64,000 bases of DNA from Moheibacter sediminis. Lineage in GTDB: Bacteria > Bacteroidota > Bacteroidia > Flavobacteriales > Weeksellaceae. The notes under the pieces are model-generated. The model had not been told where the DNA came from. It was given only the letters and a program-made list of their open reading frames with translations, and did not search any database. The position numbers and the translations under genes were made by a program. This document shows positions 26,458 to 37,000 of this stretch, in pieces. Within the stretch, counting starts at the first letter, position 1. Each line of letters begins with the position of its first letter. The stretch spans positions 186,001-250,000 of the forward strand of contig NZ_FWXS01000001.1 in assembly GCF_900176425.1 (NCBI RefSeq), in the 5' to 3' direction.

Positions 26458-29007
26458 TTAAAAAAGCGTTGCTTGCTGTGTATCATCCGGGTCAATGATT
26501 TCATTGTCTTGGAAAGGAATGATTTCTTCTTCCTCTTCTTCGATTGCCGGATGCAGATTGATTTGTTTGATTTTATGCGAAGTCAGTTGGTTGCCTTGCG
26601 CTTTGATTCCTTTTACTGAAATAAATTCTTCCAAATCCACCACTTCAGCTTCGCGTTCTACGCCTTTTATTTTTGGAAAAATTAAATCCACCACAGGTTT
26701 TTTCTGTGTCGTAACCAATTCTACAAATGAATTGGAATCTTCCAAAAAGAAAAACGGTTGCGGATTCAAAGTGTCTTCCAGCAAAAATCTTTTCACAAAA
26801 TAACGCTGTTTTTCAGCGTCGTAATAAATAGCAGAAATCGGTTTTTGCGGATTCCATTTTTCGATTGCAAGCAATTCTTCATCATAACGATTACTCAACT
26901 CAAACGTAGTCAACTTTACTTCGCCTTTGTCCGTGATGGTAAGGATTTTATCTCCTCCTTTGAATGCACCGAGCAATTCACCGCGGCTATCCGCATTCAA
27001 TCTTTTTACCGTATCATCAAACCAAATTTTTCGCGGTGCCAATGTAGAGACACCTTCTTCCTTCAGTTCGACTTTTTTGATTGGATATTTCGTCACGAGA
27101 TTTCCTTTGCTGTTTCTGCCTTTTACTGCCAATTCAGAAAAATCAATATCAAATTTCAATTTCTTCAAACGCTGATGGGGTTTGAGTAAAATCTGAATTG
27201 TTTCGGCTTCACCATTAGGATTCGGAGAAAAATACAATACTTCAGAAAATTTATTTCCATTGGTCATATCGTATTCCTTGTCACGCGTGATTCCAGTAAC
27301 GGGAAATCTTTTCATGTACGAAGGACCATTTTTACCATCGCGGTAAATCATATTGTAAATGGTTCGTTTGTCATTTTTGTTCCAAACGGCAATGTGGAGA
27401 ATTCCTTTTCCTATAAAGGTTTTTGCATCGACTTTTGTCACGAGCATTACGCCGTCATCTTTGAAAACGATGATGTCATCAATGTCCGAACATTCAAACA
27501 AAAATTCATCTTTTTTGAGTGAAGTTCCGATGAAACCTTCGACTCTGTCCACATACATCCTTACGTTGGCAACCGCAACTTTGGTCGCGTCAATCGTATC
27601 AAATATGCGGATTTCAGTTTTTCTTTGGCGGTCTTTTCCGTATTTGGTTTTTAAATTTTTGAAATAATCAATTGCATAATCAATCAAATTTTCAAGATGG
27701 AATTTCACCTGTTCGATTTTGCCTTCGAGTGCTTCTATATTTTGCTGCGCTTTGTCCAAATCAAATTTTGAAATTCTTTTGATTCGTATTTCAGTCAATC
27801 TCACAATGTCATCTTCGGTTACCTCACGCACCAAATGTCCGATGTGCGGTTTCAATCCCAGATCAATCGCGTTGATTACACCTTCCCAAGTTTCTTGTTC
27901 TTCAATGTCGCGGTAAATTCTTTTTTCGATGAAAATTCTTTCCAAAGAAGCAAAATGCCACTGTTCTTGTAATTCATTCAATTCGATTTCCAATTCCCGT
28001 TTCAGAAGGCTGACCGTACTGTCGGTGTTATGTCTGAGGATTTCAGAAACATTGAGAAACTGCGGGGTGTTGACATTGATGACACAAGCATTTGGCGAAA
28101 TTGAAATTTCACAATCCGTAAACGCATACAATGCATCGATCATCTTATCAGGCGAAACGCCGGGTGCTAGATGAACGAGGATTTCCACGTCTTGAGCTGT
28201 ATTATCTTCTACTTTTTTAAGTTTAATTTTTCCTTTGTCATTTGCTTTGAGGATTGAATCAATTAAACTGCCGGTAGTCGTTCCAAATGGGATTTCGGTT
28301 ATCTTTAAAGTTGCTTTATCTTCTTGTTGAATTCTGGCTCTGACTCTGACTTTTCCACCACGTTGCCCGTCATTGTAATCACTTATATCAATGAATCCAC
28401 CTGTCATAAAATCAGGGTAAATCGTAAATCTTTTTCCTTTCAGATGAAGGATAGAAGCATCAATTAATTCATTAAAATTATGCGGCAAAACTTTGGTAGA
28501 AAGCCCAACTGCAATTCCTTCAACTCCTTGCGCAAGCAGCAACGGGAATTTTACAGGTAAGTCATTGGGCTCTTTATTTCTTCCGTCATAAGAAGGAAGC
28601 CATTCTGTTGTTTTTGGGTTGTAAACCACTTCCAGCGCAAAAGGAGTTAATCTTGCTTCTATGTAACGCGAAGCTGCGGCTCCGTCACCGGTTAGGATAT
28701 TTCCCCAATTTCCCTGTGTATCGATGAGCAATTCTTTCTGCCCGATTTGGACCATCGCATCTGTAATTGCCATGTCACCGTGCGGATGGTATTTCATCGT
28801 ATTTCCAACCACGTTCGCAACTTTGTTGTAACGTCCGTCTTCGAGTTCCCGCATGGAATGGAGAATTCTTCTCTGCACGGGTTTCAATCCATCAAAAATA
28901 GATGGAATTGCTCTTTCTAGAATTACATACGAGGCATAGTCGAGAAACCAGTCCTCATACATTCCCGAAATTTTCTTTATAGTTTCTTCGTTTTGGTGAT
29001 CATTCAT
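26458..29007 (-). CDS. parC: DNA topoisomerase IV subunit A
   Basis: An 849-residue type IIA topoisomerase A subunit. The N-terminal breakage-reunion domain has DGLKPVQRRILHSM, the quinolone-determining region (YHPHGDMAITDAMV) and the catalytic Tyr115 in AAASRYIEARL. The C-terminal part has fewer, divergent beta-pinwheel blades, and no GyrA-box (QRRGG-like) was seen, which with the partner gene argues for topoisomerase IV and not gyrase. The tail is acidic (EEEEEIIPFQDNE). The gene overlaps a small membrane protein gene by eight bases, with parE further upstream. Needed for decatenation of daughter chromosomes. Confidence 0.95.
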   Translation of the reverse strand: MNDHQNEETIKKISGMYEDWFLDYASYVILERAIPSIFDGLKPVQRRILHSMRELEDGRYNKVANVVGNTMKYHPHGDMAITDAMVQIGQKELLIDTQGNWGNILTGDGAAASRYIEARLTPFALEVVYNPKTTEWLPSYDGRNKEPNDLPVKFPLLLAQGVEGIAVGLSTKVLPHNFNELIDASILHLKGKRFTIYPDFMTGGFIDISDYNDGQRGGKVRVRARIQQEDKATLKITEIPFGTTTGSLIDSILKANDKGKIKLKKVEDNTAQDVEILVHLAPGVSPDKMIDALYAFTDCEISISPNACVINVNTPQFLNVSEILRHNTDSTVSLLKRELEIELNELQEQWHFASLERIFIEKRIYRDIEEQETWEGVINAIDLGLKPHIGHLVREVTEDDIVRLTEIRIKRISKFDLDKAQQNIEALEGKIEQVKFHLENLIDYAIDYFKNLKTKYGKDRQRKTEIRIFDTIDATKVAVANVRMYVDRVEGFIGTSLKKDEFLFECSDIDDIIVFKDDGVMLVTKVDAKTFIGKGILHIAVWNKNDKRTIYNMIYRDGKNGPSYMKRFPVTGITRDKEYDMTNGNKFSEVLYFSPNPNGEAETIQILLKPHQRLKKLKFDIDFSELAVKGRNSKGNLVTKYPIKKVELKEEGVSTLAPRKIWFDDTVKRLNADSRGELLGAFKGGDKILTITDKGEVKLTTFELSNRYDEELLAIEKWNPQKPISAIYYDAEKQRYFVKRFLLEDTLNPQPFFFLEDSNSFVELVTTQKKPVVDLIFPKIKGVEREAEVVDLEEFISVKGIKAQGNQLTSHKIKQINLHPAIEEEEEEIIPFQDNEIIDPDDTQQATLF

Positions 29008-29536
29008 CGTGTTCCGACTCTTCTGTATGTGTTGCTAATTCTTTGTTATTCTTGATAATTTTATTGAGAGATCTTTTCAGATCGTTGGTTTCTGATTTGC
29101 TTAAAAATGTAATGTTAAACTTTAATTTTGTCACCCCGTGTGCAGTTCTTTTGCTGGTAACATACATTTCCAATGTTTTCTTGAAAAAAGAATGCTGGAT
29201 TTTGAAAGATACCAGTTTTTTCTTTGGAAAGTCCATGACTATTTTCTGTTTTGGAAAATATTTTGACCAAAAAATGTCTTTGGTTCTGATATTAATTACT
29301 TCTCCATCACTATCATATTCTACATGTTGGTGCCCTAGAAAATACAATATCAAAAATAACATAAGTATAATTGCTATTAGAAAATAGGGTGAGATGATGC
29401 TTACGATAATTCCAATAGGAATGACAATAAGAGTCATTGTAGCCAATAAAGCTAAGAATAGTAATGCGTAAAATTTTTCAATAAATGGAATCAGTCTTTT
29501 GTTGTTAATTCTCATAACATCGTTTGTAGGTTTCAT
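29000..29536 (-). CDS. Unknown two-TM protein between parE and parC
   Basis: A 178-residue protein with two adjacent membrane helices at about 22-70 (YALLFLALLATMTLIVIPIG, then IISPYFLIAIILMLFLILYF), followed by a soluble beta-containing domain of about 100 residues (FPKKKLVSFKIQHSFFKKTL) and an acidic end (HTEESEHDE). It resembles PH-like membrane-associated proteins in layout, but I do not recognise it. It is 60 bases after parE and overlaps parC by eight bases; a membrane protein inside a topoisomerase pair is unexpected. Confidence 0.72.
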   Translation of the reverse strand: MKPTNDVMRINNKRLIPFIEKFYALLFLALLATMTLIVIPIGIIVSIISPYFLIAIILMLFLILYFLGHQHVEYDSDGEVINIRTKDIFWSKYFPKQKIVMDFPKKKLVSFKIQHSFFKKTLEMYVTSKRTAHGVTKLKFNITFLSKSETNDLKRSLNKIIKNNKELATHTEESEHDE

Positions 29537-29596
29537 AATTTAGGTTTTTGGTTTGTTAGAAGTTTTTTAGTTTAGTGAATTTAGCTTTTAATCAAA

Positions 29597-31459
29597 TCAT
29601 AAATCTGTTTTTAAATTATTTACAATGAATTCTTGTCTTGTCGGTGTGTTTTTCCCCATGTAAAATTCCAATAAATTCTCTATAGTAGTATCTTTTCCAA
29701 TCATTACCGGTTCGAGTTTAATGTCTTTTCCGATGAAATTTTTAAATTCATCAGGAGAGATTTCTCCCAACCCTTTGAATCGTGTGATTTCAGGATTTTT
29801 CCCTAATTCATTCAATGCATTGATTCTTTCTTCTTCCGTGTAACAATAGCGCGTTTCTTTTTTATTTCGAACCCTAAACAAAGGCGTTTGCAAAATGTAC
29901 AAATGTCCTTCACGAATCAAATCCGGAAAAAATTGCAAAAAGAAAGTAATCAAAAGCAAACGAATATGCATACCATCGACGTCGGCATCAGTCGCAATCA
30001 CCACATTGTTGTAACGCAATTCTTCCAATCCATCTTCTATATTTAAAGCCGCCTGAAGCAAATTGAATTCTTCATTTTCATAAACGATTTTTTTGGTCAA
30101 ACCATAAGAATTCAAAGGCTTACCGCGTAAACTGAAAACCGCTTGCGTTTCCACACTTCGGCTTTTGGTAATCGAACCACTTGCAGAATCACCCTCCGTA
30201 ATGAAAATAGTAGTATCGAGTTTCAGTTGTGATTTTTGATCGTTATAGTGCTGGCGGCAATCGCGCAGTTTTTTATTGTGTAAACTAACTTTTTTAGCAC
30301 GTTCACGTGCTAATTTCTGAATTCCGGAAAGTTCTTTTCGCTCGATTTCTGCCTGACGGATTTTTCTTTCCAGATTTTGCGCAGCTTCAGGATTTTTATG
30401 TAAAAAATTATCTAACTGCGTTTTGATGAAATCATTTACGAAAGTTCTGACTGTTAATAAACCAGGTCCCATTTCGGTCGAACCCAATTTGGTTTTGGTT
30501 TGCGATTCGAAAACAGGTTCCATCACTTTAATCGCAACTGCTGCGATGATAGATTTTCGAATATCACTCGGATCGTAATTTTTTCCGTAAAATTCTCTTA
30601 CAGTTTTCACAATCGCCTCTTTGAAAGCCGTCAAATGTGTTCCTCCCTGCGTTGTATTTTGTCCGTTGACGAAGGAATAATAAGTTTCCGAATAAGAACG
30701 TCCGCTATGCGTCAGCGCGACTTCGATGTCTTCACCTTTCAGATGGATGATGTCGTAAACGATTTCCTCATCGATATTGTCTTGCAATAAATCCTTTAAA
30801 CCATTTTCTGAATAAAACTCTTCACCATTGAAAATGATTTTTAATCCGGGATTTAAGTAAACATAATTTTTGAGCATTCGCTCAACGTATTCCTTTCTGA
30901 ATTTATAATTTTTGAAAATTTCCGCATCCGGAATAAATGTCATTTTTGTTCCCTTGCGGATGGTTGTTTCCTTTTCAGGCTCTTCGTTCGTCATGTTTCC
31001 ATAAGCGAATTCGGCAATTTTGGTTTTGTTGTCACGAATGGATTGAACTCTAAAATAAGACGAAAGCGCATTTACAGCTTTCGTTCCGACTCCATTTAAA
31101 CCAACCGATTTTTTGAACGCACGGGAATCGTATTTCCCGCCGGTATTCATTTTAGAAACTGCATCAACCATTTTTCCCAAAGGAATTCCACGACCATAAT
31201 CGCGGATTGTTACTTCGGTATCTGTGAGATTGATTTCCACAGTTTTTCCGGCACCCATTACAAATTCATCAATTGAGTTATCGATGATTTCTTTCAATAG
31301 GATATAAATTCCATCATCCTGCGAAGAACCATCACCCAATTTTCCGATGTACATCCCCGGACGCATACGAATATGTTCGCGCCAATCGAGGGTTTTGATG
31401 TTGTCTTCGGTGTAATTTGAAGTTGGGTTGAGGGTTAAATCCGGTTCTAATTCTGACAT
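29597..31459 (-). CDS. parE: DNA topoisomerase IV subunit B
   Basis: A 620-residue ATPase subunit. GHKL fold: [15 protein letters not shown] (N-box Glu/Asn), [23 protein letters not shown] (ATP lid); transducer domain follows; TOPRIM has [13 protein letters not shown] and the metal site [21 protein letters not shown] near the end. Length fits ParE-type without the GyrB insertion. The start is only four bases after a TATTTTTG box on this strand, so the mRNA may be leaderless. Works with parC, 0.6 kb downstream. Confidence 0.95.
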   Translation of the reverse strand: MSELEPDLTLNPTSNYTEDNIKTLDWREHIRMRPGMYIGKLGDGSSQDDGIYILLKEIIDNSIDEFVMGAGKTVEINLTDTEVTIRDYGRGIPLGKMVDAVSKMNTGGKYDSRAFKKSVGLNGVGTKAVNALSSYFRVQSIRDNKTKIAEFAYGNMTNEEPEKETTIRKGTKMTFIPDAEIFKNYKFRKEYVERMLKNYVYLNPGLKIIFNGEEFYSENGLKDLLQDNIDEEIVYDIIHLKGEDIEVALTHSGRSYSETYYSFVNGQNTTQGGTHLTAFKEAIVKTVREFYGKNYDPSDIRKSIIAAVAIKVMEPVFESQTKTKLGSTEMGPGLLTVRTFVNDFIKTQLDNFLHKNPEAAQNLERKIRQAEIERKELSGIQKLARERAKKVSLHNKKLRDCRQHYNDQKSQLKLDTTIFITEGDSASGSITKSRSVETQAVFSLRGKPLNSYGLTKKIVYENEEFNLLQAALNIEDGLEELRYNNVVIATDADVDGMHIRLLLITFFLQFFPDLIREGHLYILQTPLFRVRNKKETRYCYTEEERINALNELGKNPEITRFKGLGEISPDEFKNFIGKDIKLEPVMIGKDTTIENLLEFYMGKNTPTRQEFIVNNLKTDL

Positions 31460-31463
31460 TTCA

Positions 31464-31471
31464 CAAAAATA
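31464..31471 (-). promoter_or_regulatory. -7 element of parE promoter
   Basis: TATTTTTG on the minus strand, four bases before the parE ATG. If correct, transcription starts at or beside the start codon. Confidence 0.45.
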
Positions 31472-31583
31472 GAAAATTCTGAGTTGATTACTAAATCTTT
31501 AGACTTGAAAATTTTTAAAAAATTCTTCAAGATTAATTTTAAACAAGTATTTGAATTATTTTCCTATTAAGATTAAAAATTTA

Positions 31584-31614
31584 TTGTTTTTCAATAAATA
31601 ATTATTAATATTTG
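31584..31614 (+). promoter_or_regulatory. Promoter for DUF2975/HTH pair
   Basis: TTG (31584-31586), 20-base spacer, AATATTTG (31607-31614; one mismatch to TAnnTTTG). The ATG is 16 bases downstream. Confidence 0.45.
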
Positions 31615-31630
31615 CAAAAATAATTTATTT

Positions 31631-32161
31631 ATGAAAACAAATACTCAACACATCTTGACCGTAATGAAAATCATTGCTTGGCTTGCATTCGTGGGATTTT
31701 CTATCCAATGTACTGCACAAATCACTGCGCTTGTCGTTGGTTTTGTAAAACCTGAATTTGCTCCGAATTTATACAAAGTCGATGAAAACTGGTTCAAACT
31801 GAAAGAAGAATCTGACTTAATTTTTATTTGTATTATGTCAATAATCATTGCGATTTCTGCTTTCAAAGCCAATGTCTGGTACACGGTTATCAAACTTTTC
31901 GATTCATTAAATCTTGACAATCCATTTACAATTGAAGTTGCTAAAAAATTAGAGGGCATCGCCTGGCAATTGTTAGTAGTTTGGATTGCGGGAGCGATTG
32001 GAAGCGGTTATTTGAAAAACGTTCAAAAATTTCAGGAAATAGATTTTCTATATTTGGACAATGAAGGTGAATTTCTTTTCGTGGCGGGAATTATTTATAT
32101 TATTTCACAAATTTTCAAACGCGGAGTTGAATTGCAGGAAGAAAGTGAATTAACGGTATAA
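31631..32161 (+). CDS. DUF2975 membrane protein
   Basis: A 176-residue protein with four predicted membrane helices (about 12-38, 55-75, 105-130 and 140-160), matching DUF2975 in length and in the motif PFTIEVAKKLEGIAW. It is three bases upstream of a small XRE-type regulator; the pair DUF2975 + HTH is seen in many bacteria, and the membrane protein may regulate or be regulated by the HTH protein. Substrate or signal unknown. Confidence 0.82.
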   Translation: MKTNTQHILTVMKIIAWLAFVGFSIQCTAQITALVVGFVKPEFAPNLYKVDENWFKLKEESDLIFICIMSIIIAISAFKANVWYTVIKLFDSLNLDNPFTIEVAKKLEGIAWQLLVVWIAGAIGSGYLKNVQKFQEIDFLYLDNEGEFLFVAGIIYIISQIFKRGVELQEESELTV

Positions 32162-32164
32162 ATT

Positions 32165-32374
32165 ATGGCAATCATTGTAAATCTGGATGTGATGATGGCG
32201 AAACGAAAAATGTCGCTCAATGAACTTTCTGAAAAAGTGGACATCACACTTTCCAATTTATCCATTTTGAAAACAGGAAAAGCAAAGGCTGTCAGATTCA
32301 GTACGTTGGAAGCGATTTGTAAAGCGCTCGATTGCCAACCGGGAGATATTTTGGAGTTCGCAAATGATGATTAA
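32165..32374 (+). CDS. Small XRE/Cro-type HTH regulator
   Basis: A 69-residue DNA-binding protein that is just one helix-turn-helix domain: NLDVMMAKRKMSLNELSEKV, then ITLSNLSILKTGKAKAVRFS and LEAICKALDCQPGDILEF. It belongs to the YozG-like short XRE group, usually linked to DUF2975. Starts three bases after the DUF2975 stop and ends nine bases before the aminotransferase gene, so cotranscription is likely. Probably regulates its own operon. Confidence 0.92.
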   Translation: MAIIVNLDVMMAKRKMSLNELSEKVDITLSNLSILKTGKAKAVRFSTLEAICKALDCQPGDILEFANDD

Positions 32375-32383
32375 ATTTACAAA

Positions 32384-33538
32384 ATGAACTTTCAGTCAAA
32401 ACTTCCAAACGTCGGCACCAATATATTCACGGTAATGTCTCGTTTCGCGCAACGACACGATGCAGTAAATCTTTCCCAGGGATTTCCTGATTATGATTGT
32501 TCTCCCGAGTTGATTCATCACGTGAATGAAGCGATGAAAAAGGGATACAATCAATATTCGCCCATGTCAGGTGTGAAAGAATTGCGTGAAGAAATTGCAA
32601 AAAAATATGAAGATTTATACGGCGAAAAATACGATTCCGAATCTGAAATTACTATAACTTCCGGTGGTTCCGAAGCGATTTTTTCTGCTATTTCTGCGGT
32701 TGTGAATCGGGGAGATGAAGTCATTATTTTTGAGCCAGCTTTCGATTTATACAGACCAATTATTGAATTGTTTGGTGGAATTGTGAAAGAAGTCATCTTG
32801 AAAGCACCTGATTTTAAAATTGACTGGAATGAAGTCAGAAATTTAATTTCAGACAAAACAAAATTAATCATCACCAATAATCCAGGAAACCCTTCAACGG
32901 TTACTTTGAAGGAATCTGATTTTGAACATTTGAATGAAATTTTAAAAGATTCAAATATTCTTTTGCTGAGCGATGAAGTTTATGAACATATCGTTTTTGA
33001 TGGAGAGAAATTTCTAAGTGCTGCGAGATTTCCTGAGTTAAAAGAACGAACTTTTATCGTGGCTTCTTTTGGGAAATTGTTTCACATTACGGGTTGGAAA
33101 ACCGGATATTGCATTGCGCCGGAATGGCTGACGAATGAACTCCGTAAAGTGCACCAATTCAATGTTTTTTGTGTGAATACGCCTGTTCAATATGGCTTGG
33201 CAGAATTCCTGAAAAACAAAGATGAATATTTAAATCTGCCCGAATTTTTCCAGCATAAAAGAGGCTTTTTGATGAATGGTTTGAATTCAACACCATTTAA
33301 AATCATTAAACCCGAAGGGAGTTATTTTTTGTTGGCTGATTATTCAGAGATTTCAGATTTGAAAGATACTGATTTTGCATTTCATTTAACCGAAAAGTTC
33401 AAAGTAGCGACAATTCCCGTTTCAGCATTTTATAAAAATTATACTGAACAAAAATTGGTACGTTTTTGTTTCGCCAAAAAAGAAGAAACAATGGAGAAAG
33501 CTTTACAAAATTTACAAAAACTTCAGCATGGGATTTAA
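32384..33538 (+). CDS. PLP-dependent aminotransferase, YbdL-like
   Basis: A 384-residue class I aminotransferase of the methionine/kynurenine aminotransferase type: NLSQGFPDYDCSPELI near the N terminus, YSPMSGVKELREEIA, ITSGGSEAIFSAI, NNPGNPS, SDEVYEHIVF (Asp for the PLP pyridine N), the PLP-binding Lys in SFGKLFHITGWKTGY and RFCFAKKEE near the end. Closest to E. coli YbdL, which prefers methionine. Cytoplasmic. Probably in one transcript with the HTH gene before and the zinc-ribbon gene after (11-base overlap). Confidence 0.9.
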   Translation: MNFQSKLPNVGTNIFTVMSRFAQRHDAVNLSQGFPDYDCSPELIHHVNEAMKKGYNQYSPMSGVKELREEIAKKYEDLYGEKYDSESEITITSGGSEAIFSAISAVVNRGDEVIIFEPAFDLYRPIIELFGGIVKEVILKAPDFKIDWNEVRNLISDKTKLIITNNPGNPSTVTLKESDFEHLNEILKDSNILLLSDEVYEHIVFDGEKFLSAARFPELKERTFIVASFGKLFHITGWKTGYCIAPEWLTNELRKVHQFNVFCVNTPVQYGLAEFLKNKDEYLNLPEFFQHKRGFLMNGLNSTPFKIIKPEGSYFLLADYSEISDLKDTDFAFHLTEKFKVATIPVSAFYKNYTEQKLVRFCFAKKEETMEKALQNLQKLQHGI

Positions 33539-33860
33539 ATTGGTTTGTACAAATTGCTGCACTTCATTTTCGGTTGGAAATGATGGACAAGACATAAAAA
33601 ATACTGCAAAATGCAGAACCTGCGGCAAACCGGCTCATATTCTCCATCATAAATTTAAACCACCGAAAAAGAAAGCCAAAAAAGAATGGAAACTGGTGGA
33701 GATTTTAATTCAAAATGGATTTGATTTTTCCTCGGCTTATGTGCCTTTGATTGACAATAAAAATCAATTTTGGGGAAATCTGAAAGTCAATTACCCTGAC
33801 AATTTGGAAGATGTAAAATCATTCATTGAATACGCCGAAACATTTAAGCAGAAAAAATAA
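33528..33860 (+). CDS. Unknown zinc-ribbon protein
   Basis: A 110-residue protein. The first half has two Cys pairs (CTNCC and CRTCG, about residues 7-11 and 29-33) with basic stretches (KPPKKKAKKEWK), which suggests a zinc ribbon that may touch nucleic acid; the second half is a short soluble domain (YVPLIDNKNQFWGNLKVNYP). No recognised family. It overlaps the aminotransferase gene by 11 bases, so translation is coupled. Function unknown. Confidence 0.7.
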   Translation: MGFKLVCTNCCTSFSVGNDGQDIKNTAKCRTCGKPAHILHHKFKPPKKKAKKEWKLVEILIQNGFDFSSAYVPLIDNKNQFWGNLKVNYPDNLEDVKSFIEYAETFKQKK

Positions 33861-34054
33861 TCCAACTTTACCAAATCGTAAATTCTTTCAATTTAGTTCA
33901 GAAAATCAGTTTAGAATTTAAAAATATGATTTTCAACGAATTGAATGTCGATTTTGTTGTGTCTTCACTTTAAGGAAATTTAATTTACAGATATTGATAA
34001 ATTAAAGTCTAAGCCAAGTATAATCAGGAGTTTTGCGGGAAACACAATAAAAAA

Positions 34055-37000
34055 ATGAAAAAAGTTTACTCTTTAGTAATCTTGTGCTTTTTCAGTCTAT
34101 TTTTTCTGAAAGTCCAGGCGCAGGATTTAATCCATTATTGGAATTTTAATGATGCCACATCAGAGCAGTCACTATTGACTTCTCAGAGCGTAGTTTCAGG
34201 TAGTTCAATTACTTACACTTTGGCTGCGACAACAGAAGTTGCCAGCGATGAAGGTTCAGGATTTGAAGCCGCCAATGAAAATGCAAGAAACGGAGATCTC
34301 TCAGAAAAGCATTTGAGATTTAACAATCCGATTGACGGAACACTTACTTTTTCCCTTCCTACAACAGGTTATGAGAATCCAATTGTAAAATTTACAACAA
34401 GAAGGTCAGGTTCAGGAGCTGGAACTCAGATTTGGAGTTACAGTTTAAATGGAACAGATTATGCAGCGCTTCCGGCGGAAGTTCATGCTACCCCAAATGT
34501 TTTTCCTAACAACGGAAATCCTAATCTAGTAACCTTTGATTTTTCTTCAATTGCTGGAGCGGACGACAATCAGAATTTTAAATTAAAAGTTGAATTTGCT
34601 GTTGGAAATGGTGGAAATGTGGGAAATAATCGTTTCGACAATTTCACTATGGACGCTTCTCAGGCAGGAGGCGTAGATACTACTCCGCCGTCAGCGACAT
34701 TTTATCCTTTGAATAATTCAACGAATGTTGCAGTAGATGACCAAGTAACTATTTCTTTCAATGAAGCTGTTCGTTTATTGAACAATGACGCATTGACCCC
34801 GGCGAATATTCAGAATATTATTGAATTCAAATCAGGAGGAGAAAACGGAACTGCAATTGCTTTTACGGCATCCATCACTGGAAATACAATTTATTTGACA
34901 CCAAATGTTGCTTTAAATAACAGCCAGAATTATTATGTAGCTGTTAAAGCAAATTCTATCGAAGACCATAGCAATAATGCATTGGAATCAGTAGTTTCAA
35001 CTTCCTTCACAACAATTGCATTGCAGACGGCATTCAACGCAGGAGACATCGCTTTCTTGGGTTATAGAATGAACAATTCAGATTCCGAGGACGAAATTGC
35101 TTTGTTGATTTTAAAAGACATCGACGCAGGAACTTTCTTGACAATTACAGATGCTAAATATACTTCCAATTCTGTAGAACAATGTTCAGGCGGATTGGTT
35201 TGGACAGTTGGTGAAAATGACTGTATCTCAGCGGGAACGATTGTGAGAATTTTTACAGACGCAGCAACGACTTCACATGGAACATTGACCGGAAGTGGAT
35301 TTGGATTGAGTTCAGGCGGTGACCAGGTAATTATTTATGCAGGAACAGCTGGCACGCCAACTTATGTGACTGCATTGTCTTCAAACGGATGGGTTGCAAA
35401 CAACACTTCTTGTTCGGGAAGCAATTCTCAACAACCTGCAGGGTTGGTTGACGGAACTTCTGCATTGAATACTTCTACTGCTCCGGGAAGTGTAGATGGA
35501 AATGCAGTAAATGCTTATTACAATGGACCTGTAACAGGTGATTTGGCAACGATTAAAGCCAATGTATTCAATCCTGCAAACTGGATTGCAATCGGTGGTT
35601 CAACTCCTTCTCAGCTTTGGCCTGAATGGAATTTCCCATCTTCATTGAAAGTTAACTCAGCCGTGGTTGTTAATCCAACTACAATTGAAATTGAATTTAA
35701 CCAAACAGTAAACGAAGCATCTGCTGAAAACATTGCAAACTATACAGGAATTGAAGGTTTGGAGTCTGCAACTTTGGAAGGAAACACGGTTTCACTGATC
35801 TATTCAACACCATTCAGCGGTACGGAAACTTATACTTTGGTAGTGTCAAATGTGGAAGATGCAGTTGGAAATGCAATGAATTGTCCGTTTACTCATGAGT
35901 TTTCTTACAATACTTCTCTGTCATTGGCTTCAACTTTTGTCGTGGTAAATGAAGATGCAGGAACTTTGGAATTTGCTTTAAATTTAATTAATCCGGCAGT
36001 AGCATCGATTGATGTTGTTGTGAAAGGAGCACCTTTCAGTACTGCTGACGGAGATGATTTTACTTTAGAATCTCATACGATTAATTTCACGGCAGCAAGT
36101 TCATTGAACCAAATTATTTCAATTCCAATTATTGATGATAATATTGAAGAACAACAAGCTGAGTATTTCGTATTGAGCTTTGAAAATCCTGTAGGATTGA
36201 CTTTGAACGGAGAATCATTGGCAACCATTTTCATCAAAGATAATGATAGATTAGCACCCGTTCCTTCAGAGCAGCTAACTTTGGATTATGTCAGAAGTTT
36301 TGATCCATCAGGAGAAGGAGATGCTTCAACTGAAGTTGTGGTGTATGATGCGGAATCAAAAAGATTATTCGCAACAAGTGGAATTCAAAATAATTTAGAC
36401 ATCATTGATTTCACAGATCCAACTGAACCAAGCGTAATCGAATCAATCGATATGACTGAATATGGTTCTTTGACAAGTGTTGCTGTGAAAAACGGAATTC
36501 TTGCAGTGGCTTCGCCAAATACGAATGTTACTGAAAATGGAAAAGTGATTTTCTTCGATACTGACGGAACTTACATCAGCGAAGTTACAGTGGGAGTTTT
36601 ACCAGATAACGTAGTTTTCTCCCCGGACGGAACTAAAGTTTTGACTGCAAACGAAGGTCAGCCAAATCAAGATTATTCAATCGATCCGGAAGGTTCAGTT
36701 TCAGTAATTGATGTTTCAAACGGAGTAGTTGGAATCACACAAGACAAAGTTTCAACTTTATTATTTACTGAATTTAATTCTCAAGAATCAACTTTGATTG
36801 CTTCGGGAGTTAGAAAATTGAAATTGACAAGTACACTTTCTCAGGATTTCGAACCTGAATATATCGCTGTAAATGCAGAATCAACAAAAGCTTGGGTGAC
36901 TTTGCAGGAAAACAATGCGATAGCTGAAATTGATTTAACTGCAAAAACAATTACTTCGGTTTGGGCAATGGGAATTAAGGATATGAGTTTGCCTGGAAAT

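Noticed and set aside
26495-28174. Several plus-strand frames opposite parC
   Set aside because: Shadows of a conserved gene, without their own start context or family motifs.
26458-31459. Calling the topoisomerase pair gyrase (gyrA/gyrB)
   Set aside because: No GyrA-box was found in the C-terminal domain and the two subunits sit together in ParE/ParC form with ParE-type length.
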